In this document: in pieces, positions 29,967 to 41,262 of the stretch
Layout of the letters: each line of letters starts with the position of its first letter
Position numbering within the stretch: the stretch's first letter is position 1
NCBI RefSeq assembly: GCF_028476545.1
Contig: NW_026732013.1
Location: forward strand, 496,001 to 560,000
Reading direction: 5' to 3'
From: Physella acuta
Taxonomy: Eukaryota > Mollusca > Gastropoda > Physidae
Length of the DNA: 64,000 bases
Position numbers and translations under genes: made by a program
The notes under the pieces: generated by a model
Seen by the model: only the letters and a program-made list of their open reading frames with translations
Databases searched by the model: none
Told to the model about the DNA's origin: nothing

Positions 29967-30280
29967 CAGTGGCGTAGCCAGGATCGTCTCAAGGGGGGGG
30001 TTCCAATTTTTACCCGGGGACAAACTTTCGATTTGCACCCCCCCCCCCTCAAACTTTCGATTTGCACCCCCCCCTCAAACTTTCGATTTGCACCCCCCCC
30101 TCAAACTTTCGATTTGCACCCCCCCTCAAACTTTCGATTTGCACCCCCCCTCAAACTTTCGATTTGCACCCCCCCCCTCAAACTTTCGATTTGCACCCCC
30201 CCTCATACTTTTTATATATACCGAGGGGTCTATGGGGGGGGGTTATGACCCCCCCTAACCCCCCCCTGCCTACGCCACTG
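29967..30280. mobile_element. hAT-type MITE carrying a 25-bp tandem array
   Basis: 314 bp flanked by the exact 8-bp duplication GCCCTCGA (29959-29966 and 30281-30288). Ends CAGTGGCGTAGCCAGG and, inward from the right, CAGTGGCGTAGGCAGG. Inside are seven copies of tcaaactttcgatttgca plus a C-run of variable length. It is the same family as 28046-28239. Confidence 0.92.
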
Positions 30281-30299
30281 GCCCTCGAGCTAATGAAAG

Positions 30300-31250
30300 T
30301 ATGGAAATAGATGATGTAATGGCGCTCATACAAGATGTTTGGCCATTGTTGGGGAGGGGGAAAATGTAGTAGTGTGTTTAGAAAATCTGACACTTATGTC
30401 CGGGGGTGAGATTTAAAAATGCTATCCCTACAAAAGTATCTTCATTTAAAAACTAACAGCTAAAAATAGAACGACCCACACTTGGTGTGCACAAAGTTTT
30501 TACCATAAAAGATGAAATCAGTTCTACTTCACCCATAGCAGTAAAATTAACTCGTAACTAAACTATTGGAAAGATAAGACAAAAAATAAAATATTCAAGG
30601 GAAATAAGTCTGCATATTCTAACAGGAAAATAAGTAACGGTTAACTTTCTTCTTTAACTTCTTATGTTTTTTTCTTGAGCTAGCAGAATGAATCAAATTT
30701 TGGCATATAATGCATGCGATTTTGCTGTAATTAATTAATAATGTGAATTTTTTTGCAGTGTAAGGCTAAAAACAAAAGACTGAAGATAAAATATTTCTTG
30801 TACCACGGGCAGGGTATGTTGATGCTGACTATGCATCAACACTATGGTACACAACAGGATCATGGACATAACATACAAATTTGATAACTTTTTCAACCCC
30901 TACCCCATACAATTTTATTTAATTTTATTATTCAATTTTTTACTGAATTTTATTTAAAATTTTAATAGATCATAATTACATCAACCAGAAACTGATGATA
31001 ATTGAATCAGCCAGAAAGTGATGATAATTAAATCAAGCAGAAGCTGATTGATTTTTCAATATTTATTGTCAGCAGTGTAGGCCAGTAGATATAAAACAGG
31101 AGATTTTTGTACACGTTCGTTTTGTCCTACTGTCTAGACATTGCACAAGCTTGAAAACATTCATAGCTTACTCAGATATACGCAAACAGCAACAGCTAAT
31201 TTTTACATGAGTTATACATGAGGCAAACTTTCAATCATTACTTTAGCTAA
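30300..31250. other. Intergenic, no gene seen
   Basis: AT-rich. A very short stretch near 30800-30860 faintly resembles an RNase H domain of copia-type elements but is too short to call. Confidence 0.45.

Positions 31251-31254
<4 letters not shown>

Positions 31255-31312
<58 letters not shown>
31255..31312. repeat. (TA)n microsatellite
   Basis: About 29 TA units. Confidence 0.95.
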
Positions 31313-31314
<2 letters not shown>

Positions 31315-31893
31315 AATGAAATAAACTTTACAAGTTGCATTATTTACATTATGAATTAGAACAACAAAATATGTTTCAACAACATAATTCCATCAAATGT
31401 TTGTAAATAACATCTAAACAATGAATACACACATATTTATTCTTCTTCTGCCAACATGTACTAGATTTGATTCCTTAATTAACATTAGCTAGTGGCATAA
31501 GAGGGGAGGATGATGGGGTAAATAAGCCACTGCAGAGAACATTCTGGTAGCAGCACTTTAAGCTAGAAAACTTCTAGAACACTCTAAAATCTTGTAAAAC
31601 TTTCCATTAAACTAAGTAAATTACAATACTTACAGAATCTAGCAGGAAACAGGATAGGAAAAATCATTTTATATAGATATGAACTATTTTGACAGATGTA
31701 ACAATTTATTGTCATATAATTCATATAATATAGGAAAAAATTTAAAGGTAGATCAAATGAGATTAACAAATATAGCTTATAATTCTATGCCTATTTAATT
31801 CTTACAAGAAAAAGTTAATTCACAAATTAAAGATACCACTTTTAACCACATAAACATGCATACATCAACAATTTGGTATAAATATTTATGACA

Positions 31894-34800
31894 TTAAGTA
31901 GAGGAAGATGCAACATAGGATGTCCCTGAATGTTCCATCTTTTTTATTTCAGAGGTGATTTGATTCAAGTCTTGCACAAAAAGTTGAATCTGAAATAGAA
32001 AACAATTATTCATTCATGTTTTTTAACAAGAAAGACTTAAATAAACAGGAAATATACAACTGTTTGATGGCATGCCCTGAATTTAAGTTTTTAAAAAGCA
32101 AGATTTAAAGTTAACAATATTAAACTGTTGGATGGCATGCCCTGAATTCATGTTTTTAACAATTTCAATTACAACAGGAATAAAGAAACTGATGGCATGC
32201 CCAGCCTCAGGCCCACCTGTGTTAGTTGCTCTGTTGTGTCCTCAACATCATCCAGCTGATTTTGATGACTGCGAACCAGTTGATATAAGTTATGTGTCGC
32301 CCTGTAGGTGAATTAGAAAACATTTTAGGACGACACTATATAATAAATATATTCTATTATATGCCTCAAATCCACTGAAAATGTGCCTGCTGTCTAAAGA
32401 CAAGAAGAGTAGGGTATAAAAGCAAATATGGCTACATGCTCCCACACTGGCCTACAGAGGCACTTAAGATTGTGCAACAGTACTAACCAGTTCATCTGTG
32501 GGAGGCACCCCATGATTTTGGCATATCACACGACATCCATTGAAATGACTTACATCTTAATTCTCCCAAGCAGAAGAGTTTTTGTTGCTGCTGTATTTTT
32601 TATATGTGTCCACTTGCTCTCCCACTTGACTGCATCACTCTGGGCGGCGTCCAGTCTGGTTTGCAATGTAGACAGCTGATTGTTGTAATTAAGAACTTGG
32701 TTTTCTTTCTCTTCCATGTACTTCATTAGATTCTGCTTCTGTTTCTCTATTCTGTCGTGATTCTTCTGGTCCCTCTCAAGCAAGTCCTGAGAGAAAAATT
32801 TTAAAATGTGTCTTGGGAATCACATTCTAATTTATTATAATTGCTATTTTTTTCTGATATCAAATTTAAATAAATATTTTTAACAACTTATCTAAAATCA
32901 AAGCAATACATAAAGCTTTTGAAACATTGAGATATAATTTTCAGCATTTTATGACCTATAAGACTACTTTTTCTATAGCTAGACACATATTTATCCTAGT
33001 ACATGATTTCTACATGTGTTTCTTCTTTAAAGTTTAATTAAATGCAAGTGAAAAATATATTTTTTGAAACAGTAATTTCTTTACAAAAAAAAAACCATCT
33101 GATTAGATAGATCAGTCAATTTTTATTACAATTTAAAATTATCTAAAAAATGTGAAAACTGCACAAGTCCAGTTTGAAAAGTAGATTTTTAAATGAAAAA
33201 GTGTAACACAACACTTTCTTAACATTTACACCCCCCCCCCCCCCCATTTGATTATATATCTTAAGAATTCTCTAGCTACACACCACTTCAGGAGTGTGAC
33301 TTCAAATGTTGACAACACCATTTTGTAGCATAAAAAATAGAAAATGATAACATCTAACCATATGGGTTGCTGTTAAAGTGTCCCATCGAGTGATGATGTC
33401 ACGAATCTCATGGAAATCTTCCCCTGCCTCCAAAACTTTGTCCATGTAGGTATGAAATATTGTGTACTTATCCAACTTCTTTTGTAACATTTCTTTTTCC
33501 CTCTGCTGAGCATCTGTCTCTTCTTTCACTCTGTAAATTTTAAAAATTCATCAAACTGAAATATTCAACAGCTAAACATAGTGTGAGAAAATTATTGTAT
33601 AAAAGTGATGTATTCAAAAATCTTGTGTTTTGTAATCTTATTAAATAACATAATTTTTTTGTCAAATTGGGACAAAAATGCATTGCATCTTTTTGTAATA
33701 TAATTTTGTAATAGGCAAATAGCCATAGGTATTTAACTCTGGCTTTTTGTTTAAAAAACTTGATAAATTATGACACTCAAAAACTTACTTGTATGTTTTT
33801 CTAATTTTTAAAAAATAAGAATAGGCTGTTCTATAAAAATAAGTAAATTATTTAAAAAAGGTAGTAAACTAAAAATATGTGTAAAATATAAACAAAACCT
33901 ATCAATTTCTTTGTCTTTTTGCTTCTTCAATTCCCTTTCATCATTAGCTTTTTTAACAGCTCTTGCTCTTTTAGAATCATTTTCCTAAAAAAATAAGAAA
34001 TGGAGGGGAAAAAAATTGTTCAATAAAATTTTCAATCACTTATCTTTAACTTTTTGATTATTTGGATCTGGGTAGTCATAGTACTTTTTACGTCCAGGGT
34101 ATTACAACAAAAAATTATTAAATCATATATAATACCTTTAGAAATTTGTCAAACTTCAGTAAAGACTCTTTCAATTGAAACTCTTTCCTTTCCAACTCTT
34201 CTCGCCTTTGTTGTAAACTTTCCATTTTCATTTGAAACTCCTGTAATTAATATAAAGATCTTTCTGTGTTAACATAAAAACATCTGGCTCTTCTCATCTT
34301 ACTGCCCAGACTTTGTGGTTCCAAAGAAAAATTATTAGACTATGGAGCCATCTTGTAAAACCATTCAGCTTCTCTTACTGTTGTAATATCTTCAAATACA
34401 AATTATTAATACCAGTACAAAGTTTTCGATCTTGAAAGGATAATTTGCTTTTAAGCTAACTGGCAAAAACAAGTTTTTAAACAATATCAAACAAATCTCA
34501 GCATTATTGCTAATGTTTTTTTAGTACTTCTAATCTATTTATAATTTCATGGTTCCCAACCTTCCCTTAATCTTAACATTAATTTTAAATCAATTCCATC
34601 ATAAATGCATTTAGCTGTGGTCTGCAATACTGAATTTTAGTTCATAATTTCATGCACTAAAAGTATTATCTCCCCTCACTAGCACACTGGAATATATGTC
34701 ATGGTTTTACCAAAAGCCAAGCTCATACACAATACTATACACAATACAACATTATTATTTACCTCTTTCTGAGCTGCAAGTGCTTGCTCTACCTCAGCCA

Positions 34801-37765
34801 TTTCTCTTCTTTTCTCAAGTAACCGTGTGGCAGGAGTGAGGTGGTCATCCTCTCGCTCTGGCATTTTTCTTTTTTAGACAGATATAGTTCGTTAATACAG
34901 AAATGCAGGTAACAATCAAGTAATTGCTTACATTCTTATGGATTTAGAGTGTTAACATCCGAGGGGTGGGGGGAGGTTGGTAAAAGAATTAATGTGAAAC
35001 ACTTTTTGTGAAAGGCACTTAGTTTTAATAAATGACTCCAATCATTTTAAGAGTTATTTCTTGGTGAGGGTCAGATTCAACTACATAATTAAAAAATAAT
35101 CAAAACTAATTACTAGTATTTACTATAAAATAAAGTAATGTCTAATATAAGCCTACTTATAATGGTAGAGATATAGGCCTACAATTAATAATATTTATTA
35201 ATAAATTAAAATAGGGGTCATCCATAAATGACTTCAAGCTATTTTGACGATTTTTACCTCACCCTCCCCTCCGCCACACATCGTCACAAAAAGCCAGGCC
35301 CCCTCCCTAAAATGATGTCGAACCTCAGTCGACAATCCCCCTCAAAATTGCAGTTGAATTTTTCTTAAAACATCAATATTTTTCCAAAATCTTGTCTGAA
35401 CTCTCTCAACATAGAGTATTTTAATCAATTCCTATTACAATTTATTAAAACAGTTTACTAAAACATGAAATAATGGCTAAAATTCATTTTCTAACATTGC
35501 TGTTTTATAATGCAAAAGTGTGACATCCCACCATCAGACCCCCCCCCCCCCCTCATCACACACCATCACAAAATTACGGACCCCCCTCCCCCCTACGAGT
35601 GTGACGTCATTTATGGACGACCCCATAGACTTCGTTATGCCTATGATGTGTAAAGTAAAGCTATCAATTATTACCCAGTCAGCACACATATATTGGCCCA
35701 ATATTGGCTAAACATTGGTTACCAATATTGGCTACATCTTGGTGCAACATTGGCTTAACCTTGGCGAAACATTGGTAGTGAAACTCGGCATGATGTTGGC
35801 GCAATGTTGGCACAATATTGGCTATATCCCGGCTACATATTGGCCCAACATTGGCTAGATCTTGGCCAAATATTGGCTATATCCCGGCTACATATTGGCC
35901 CAACATTGGCTATATCCCGGCTACATATTGGCCCAATATTGGCTACATCTTGGCTCAATATTGGCTATATCTTGGCCCAATATTGTCTATATCATGGTTA
36001 CATCTTGGCCCAATATTGGCTACATCTTGGCTCAATAATGGCTATATCTTGGCCCAATATTGGCTATACCTTGGCTCATCCTGTATTATATCCTGGCTAC
36101 ATCTTGGCCCAATAATGGCTATATCTCGGCTATACCTTGGCTCAGCCTGTATTATATCCTGGCTACATCTTGGCTCAAATTTTTATTTTTAGCATACAAA
36201 AAGATCCATTCTCATATCAGTCATAATATTTACAAAGGTAATTTCAAAATGTGAAAGAAATTTTAATCAAAATGTAGTAAAGCAGCAATACATACACAAG
36301 AACTGCTCATCTATTAAAATCTGTATTATACCATCCATTCAATTGTAAGAAAATTATAACTATACTATAAAGTATTGATTGAAAAAGAATAAGTAAATTA
36401 TAGTGTAGTAACTTTCATTTTGACTTTTATACAAACAAATTAAAACAAATATACAAAACATTTTCATATAATGTAACAGATGTTAAGCAGGCCTACAGTT
36501 TAAATTAAACTAATGTAAAAACTTAGTTTACTGTACAAGAATACAGAAGCTGTCTTGTACTATGATACGTAAACATAACATTAAAAATAAAAGTATAAAA
36601 TATTTGTCTAACAACATTTAATTGCATAGCTCGTTTAAGTATTCTAATTAAGGTTTACATTTTAATGCTGGACCAGTCTGCCTTGTCCATAAATAACAGA
36701 ACGAAAATATGTTCAGGATCTCTAGATTATAATTGTGGTTAAATAGTGTTGAAATGAATGCCATTGTGTATACAAAATGTACAATCTTTCAAAAGACAGA
36801 TGGTTCGAGGGTTTATACGCATTGTGTAGAACAGGAATATCACTGCGATATTTAATAAATGTTTTTTTGTCTCGAGTATGAGGTATTTAATTATAGTAAA
36901 CTGAATATATATTAATTTACTTCATTAATTAGAAATAAATATCACCAGCAGAAGTATTGTCAATACAAATGTTGCAAGCTTTTTTCAGATTGTACAGTGA
37001 AACTAAATAATGAAAGAAATTTGCAACTAATTCTTTAAAGAAAAAAATGTCAATTGTATATTTCATTTAGGGCATTAAATCTACACTAAACATACATACA
37101 ATGCCAACTTAAATTATTATATTATTACAAAAGGAAACAATTTATTAATTTAAAATCAGCATTTTTCTTAGACTATTTTGGTAAGAGCATCTTTTCTTTT
37201 CGTTAAGCACTTAAATGCAATATGTATTAAACTGTTAACCTGATCCATCTGATCAAATTTTTTTTTTTAAATCTGATCTAAAATTATTACGAAAATCACC
37301 GTTGTCCTCATTCTTGTGGACCCTTGTGGAGCTGAGAGACACAACCACACCTCTCTATTTTTATACTTGGTTTTAGGAGATTCCCCAAAGTTGTGTCCAT
37401 AAGACTCTGCCTGCTTGTGTTTTGTTCGTTTCTGATATTTTCCATGTTTGTTTTGGATAACAAACTTTCTCTTTCCTTTGGGATTCAAATCCAATAAAAG
37501 CCTGGTTGTTGATTTGTGCAAGGTATGTCATAATCCATCCACATTCTAAAAAAGAAAAGTTACACACTAAAAGTCATTTATGAAATAATTACAACCATAC
37601 ACTGCTCATTTTGCACTAAATTTATTATGTTTATTTTATTTTGCACTGCACTGAACATACAACAAGAAGCCCCTAACATCATGTTTGCTACCTTGTAACG
37701 ATATATTATATAGGTATAAAGACTGGTGGTCTGGGGTGTTCATGCTACCCAGGTAACACTTATAC

Positions 37766-37854
<89 letters not shown>

Positions 37855-40669
37855 AAAAGTGAAAAAAAAGACCTGGTAATAAAAAAAATAATAGTATGTA
37901 TATAAATATTATAAACCCCTTACCCTATGTCTCTGAGCTAAGAAGGTGCCAGAAAATTTTTGAGCAATTTCATCAACTTTATCAATTCAGTAATTGAACG
38001 ATTAGACCCTTCAGAGTGACCCAGAAGTAATGCTTGTGGTCTGAAATTATTTTACTAATATCAGTAAAGGCATTAACTACACATGCTGATCAATACATGC
38101 AAGCAAAAATTACTAAATGAAAATTATTATTCACTTTGAAACAATGTAAACTTACAGTTGTTAAGTGTTAAGAACATTTAGTCATTTTCTGGTGTAGCCA
38201 GTATTTGGTGAAGTATCAAGCAGTGGGACCTTATAATTTATTAAAGATTGATATATCTCCAGTGGGCTGATTGATATACACAACACCTGGAGGCCTGAAA
38301 ATAAATGGCATTCTTAGTTATTAAATATAATAATAAAATGAGTGAGTGATACAATAAATGATAGCCAGATTAGATACTAATTTTTAAGTATCTCTGTTTA
38401 TTTGATCTCTGTATATAAAGGATTGTGTAGTCAACACTATATCTAGCCACCTTTTTTATTTCATAGTCTTAAATTGGGTATATATCAGACTTAGGTGAAC
38501 TGATGAATGTACTACTAACTTGGCTTTATGTTTAGCAATAGTGTCCTCAACCATTTGCCTACTCTGTCCTCTATATGATAATATGAGTAGTGTTGATCAT
38601 TAAGTATGGCTTACTAATAGTACCATCTTATCGCTGTTGGTCATGAAATTAAGTGTTGCTCTGAGGTCTCCACACTACTATTTACACAACTTACATCTTA
38701 TTCATCAAAACATGCATTAGACTGGAATCCCCAGGGAAAAAGGAGGGTGGGCCGGCCAAGGAAAACATGGAAGAGAACGGTTGAGGAGGAGGCGAAAACA
38801 GCTGGGCTCTCATGGGCACAGATTAGAGGAGCAGCCCAAAACCAAGTCCGCTGGAGATGTGTGGTTGCAGCCCTTTGCTCCCCAGGGGCCACAAAGGAGT
38901 GATGATGATGACATCTTATTCTCCCATAGGGACCTGTAACAGTAATAGAAATTTGAATGACAATCTTGAATCAATTTAGAATTCTAGTTGACTATTTTTT
39001 TTTCAAAATTAATACCTATCAAAATACACTGTTTAACATGTAGAAATTTGTTCTATAATTGTGTCTACTGTTCCTCTCTCTCTCTCTCTCTGAATTAATT
39101 AATAAAGACAGTTTCAAATCCTTACACAAATAGGCCTAGAACAATAAAATTAAGTTTTTAAAAAAGTTAAAGTGAATGATTATTTATTAATTTATAAACA
39201 TTTAAGCCCCCCCCCCCCCTTTCCCTGTGCGTGATAATTATACCTAAAGTTGAAAACCAATAAATACATCGATCTATCAATAATCAATATAACCCCAAAC
39301 GTACTTGCATACTTTTCAATACAAAAAAAAAGTGCTGTCAAAATTAACCGCCCTCTGATTACGATTTTTAGTTATTTAGTATTATTAGAATCTAGATCTA
39401 TCTAGATCTATCATAAAGGAGATTATTGTAAAATGTAATTTTAGCCTAATGCCAAAATAAACAGAATATAGACTCTAGTATTATTAATATTATATAGATC
39501 TAGACTAGATCTAGATCTAGGCTCATTTTATTACCTCAAATAAACTACCTTTTATAACTTTTATTTGATGACTTAGGCCCATAAAGTTAAAGTTTCCAAC
39601 AAAAAAATACGAGTTTTCCAGATTCTGCATAAATACAGTTATACTACTTCTCACTGTTGAACTAAAATGGCTACAGTGGGCCTACCTGTTTTACTGTGAC
39701 TGGATACAAAGTCTTTTGTTAAGAAAAATGGCGCAGGACCGGGATGCTGGCTTGCGAACAATAGGAAGGAATGTGAACAAAGGGACAATGGGCGACAGGG
39801 GGCCGGTGGCAGTAGCGCACACAATTTTAAAAAGATTAACAAAATGTTTAACACATGCAACGTAGTCTGTTAATCATGCTATGTTTACATTAGAGCATGA
39901 TATTAAAAGATAAATTAATTTTAGTTAACATATATTAAGTTTAACAAGCATATTTAACTAAAATTTCTGCAGTGAATCCATAAATCAGTGTAATCTTGGC
40001 AGCCAAGGTAAAAACGGTTAAATATCAAGGTATCAAGGGATGCAAGCATGTACAAATCTTGGCTGTACCCTGGCGTAAGCTTGTCCAATGTTTGGCCATG
40101 ATTACAACATTGGGCCAAGGTTGGGCCGACCCTGGTATTACATACTGTGTTAGCTGGGTAGTAATAATTAAATCAGCCAACGCGCACAGTATCTGTAATT
40201 AGTAATTACTAATTAGAGACTATTATCATTAATATCATTCTTTTAATACTAAGCCTTAGTTAGTAAACTATTATTTAGTATGCTAGTTAATTAATAAAAT
40301 ATATTAATCAGCTAAAATAGTAAAATAGCCTAAGGCCTAAATTAGTAAATTGGCAAATTTTAATTTACTTAGTAATACTTAGGAATAGGCTATGGCCTTT
40401 ACTCAGATTGCCTATAGTAAATAGTTATAAAAAGTATTATAGTAGTAGTAACTTAGTACTAATCAGTAATAATAATTCAGATTGCCCATAGTAAATAGTT
40501 ATAAATAGTATTATAGTAGTAGTAACTTAGTACTAATCAGTAATAATAATAATTAATAATAATTAGTAATAGATAGTACTAATTATTAGTTATTAGTAGT
40601 ACTTAGTACTTACACAAGTAGTTTGTCTTCAAACGTGGTCCTAAAATACTCTTCTAAATTGACAGTCAT
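31894..40669 (-). CDS. CCDC42: CCDC42 homologue, ciliary coiled-coil protein
   Basis: Eight - strand exons join in frame to 312 residues (human CCDC42 is 316): 40669-40614 (ATG), 34868-34763, 34240-34136, 33984-33899, 33530-33359, 32786-32554, 32301-32217, 31989-31894 (stop). The start MTVNLEEYFRTTFEDKLLV and the coiled-coil DUF4200 region match the family: TRLLEKRREMAEVEQAL, LKFDKFLKENDSKRARAVKK, YTIFHTYMDKVLEA, WESKWTHIKNTAATKTLLLG, IKMATHNLYQLV and IQLFVQDLNQI. CCDC42 and its paralogue CFAP73 act in axonemes, manchette and sperm tail assembly. The last exons (MATHNLYQLV, VEDTTEQLTQIQ) fit CCDC42 better than CFAP73. The first acceptor (ctaaaaaag, 34870-34869) is pyrimidine-poor, but frame and family fit. 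It is divergent from acylphosphatase. Confidence 0.93.
35214..35624. mobile_element. MITE with 19-bp terminal inverted repeats
   Basis: Ends GGGGTCATCCATAAATGAC and, inward from the right, GGGGTCGTCCATAAATGACG, differing at one base. Flanked by ATA on each side (35211-35213 and 35625-35627), a possible 3-bp duplication. Interior is C-rich in part, non-coding. Lies in CCDC42 intron 1. Superfamily not assigned. Confidence 0.8.
35676..36185. repeat. Degenerate 22-bp TTGGC repeat, perhaps a MITE
   Basis: About 22 copies of variants of cccaatattggctacatctt. Starts at CCCAGTCAGCACACA, which resembles the inverted end at about 40148-40159 (GTGTTAGCTGGG) of a smaller TTGGC-rich block. Confidence 0.75.
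36190..37765. other. CCDC42 intron 1, nothing recognised
   Basis: AT-rich. A basic minus-strand frame of 84 codons (37521-37267) follows a plausible acceptor but matches nothing known to me. Confidence 0.4.
37770..37851. repeat. (TA)n microsatellite
   Basis: About 41 TA units in CCDC42 intron 1. Confidence 0.96.
38704..38910 (+). mobile_element. 5'-truncated LINE insertion (3' end of RT ORF)
   Basis: About 66 codons up to TGA at 38900-38902 read like the very C-terminus of a non-LTR retrotransposon ORF2: LDWNPQGKRRVGRPRKTW, then AGLSWAQIRGAAQN and W.C.VAALC. A (TGA)n tail follows. The scrap is flanked by the 11-bp duplication ACATCTTATTC (38693-38703 and 38911-38921), so it is a genuine short, target-primed, 5'-truncated insertion. 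Exact clade not assigned. Confidence 0.88.
38925..39985. other. CCDC42 intron 1, nothing firm
   Basis: AT-rich with a (TC)n at about 39077-39091 and clustered tctagatct words at about 39390-39520. A 45-codon + strand frame from ATG 39729 is unrecognised. Confidence 0.4.
39990..40160. repeat. Small TTGGC-rich block
   Basis: Shares ttggc words and an inverted GTGTTAGCTGGG end with 35676-36185, in opposite orientation. Possibly a second copy of the same non-coding element. Confidence 0.5.
40404..40554. repeat. 73-bp tandem duplication
   Basis: Two near-identical copies containing catagtaaatagttataaa and agtaacttagtactaatcag, just inside CCDC42 intron 1, about 60 bp from the exon 1 donor. Confidence 0.8.
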
Positions 40670-41262
40670 TTTTTTTTATTTAGACTAGAACAGTATTTAA
40701 AGAACAAAGCTATAATTTTTTAAATTGTTTATTTATTTAACAAACTGAATTTATGGCTAATATTTGATAAGGGCTGCAGGTGGTCTTTGTGTTGCTAGGG
40801 ACGCGAGTTACTTCCGCATTAACCTCTAATCAATGCTTCTCGAAAAAAATAGTACTTTACTGGCTATTTAGAAAAATAATTAAATTAATATATTTTGTGT
40901 GATTTTAAATCATTTAATAACGTTAATGAACAAAAATTAAATTACTATTACTATTAAAAGTTATAATAGAAAGGAATGGAATTTAAAAATAATGTTTTTA
41001 AAATACTTAATTTTTTACTGTTGATATTTAACGAATTAGCTTGTGTATAAAATTAAAATATTATATTAGATACTAATCTAATTCTATACTATTACTATGA
41101 AAATATATTTTAAAAATAAGAAACAAATTTTTATTTCTTATGAAATATATTTCAAATTATACTTTTATTTAATACAATTTCTATAATATATTTCGATTCA
41201 GCATATTAACCGTTCAATAAACATGATTTTAACATTACGCGACCGGTAGAAAGTTGTTTATC
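40670..41262. promoter_or_regulatory. Shared divergent promoter region of CCDC42 and acylphosphatase
   Basis: The two start codons face away from each other across 593 bp. About 120 bp upstream of the CCDC42 ATG is GTTGCTAGGGAC (40791-40802), resembling half of an RFX X-box, which commonly drives ciliary genes. No TATA box singled out. The regulatory role is inference. Confidence 0.45.

Noticed and set aside
30795-30860. Short word YVDADYA followed by TTG, resembling a copia-type RNase H
   Set aside because: Only about 18 residues match, spacing is off, and no other part of such an element is visible nearby.
37267-37521. 84-codon basic minus-strand frame with a plausible acceptor
   Set aside because: No family resemblance and it lies inside CCDC42 intron 1; not enough to call an exon.
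39729-39863. 45-codon + strand frame starting MAQDRDAG
   Set aside because: No recognised homology; lies in the intron antisense to CCDC42.
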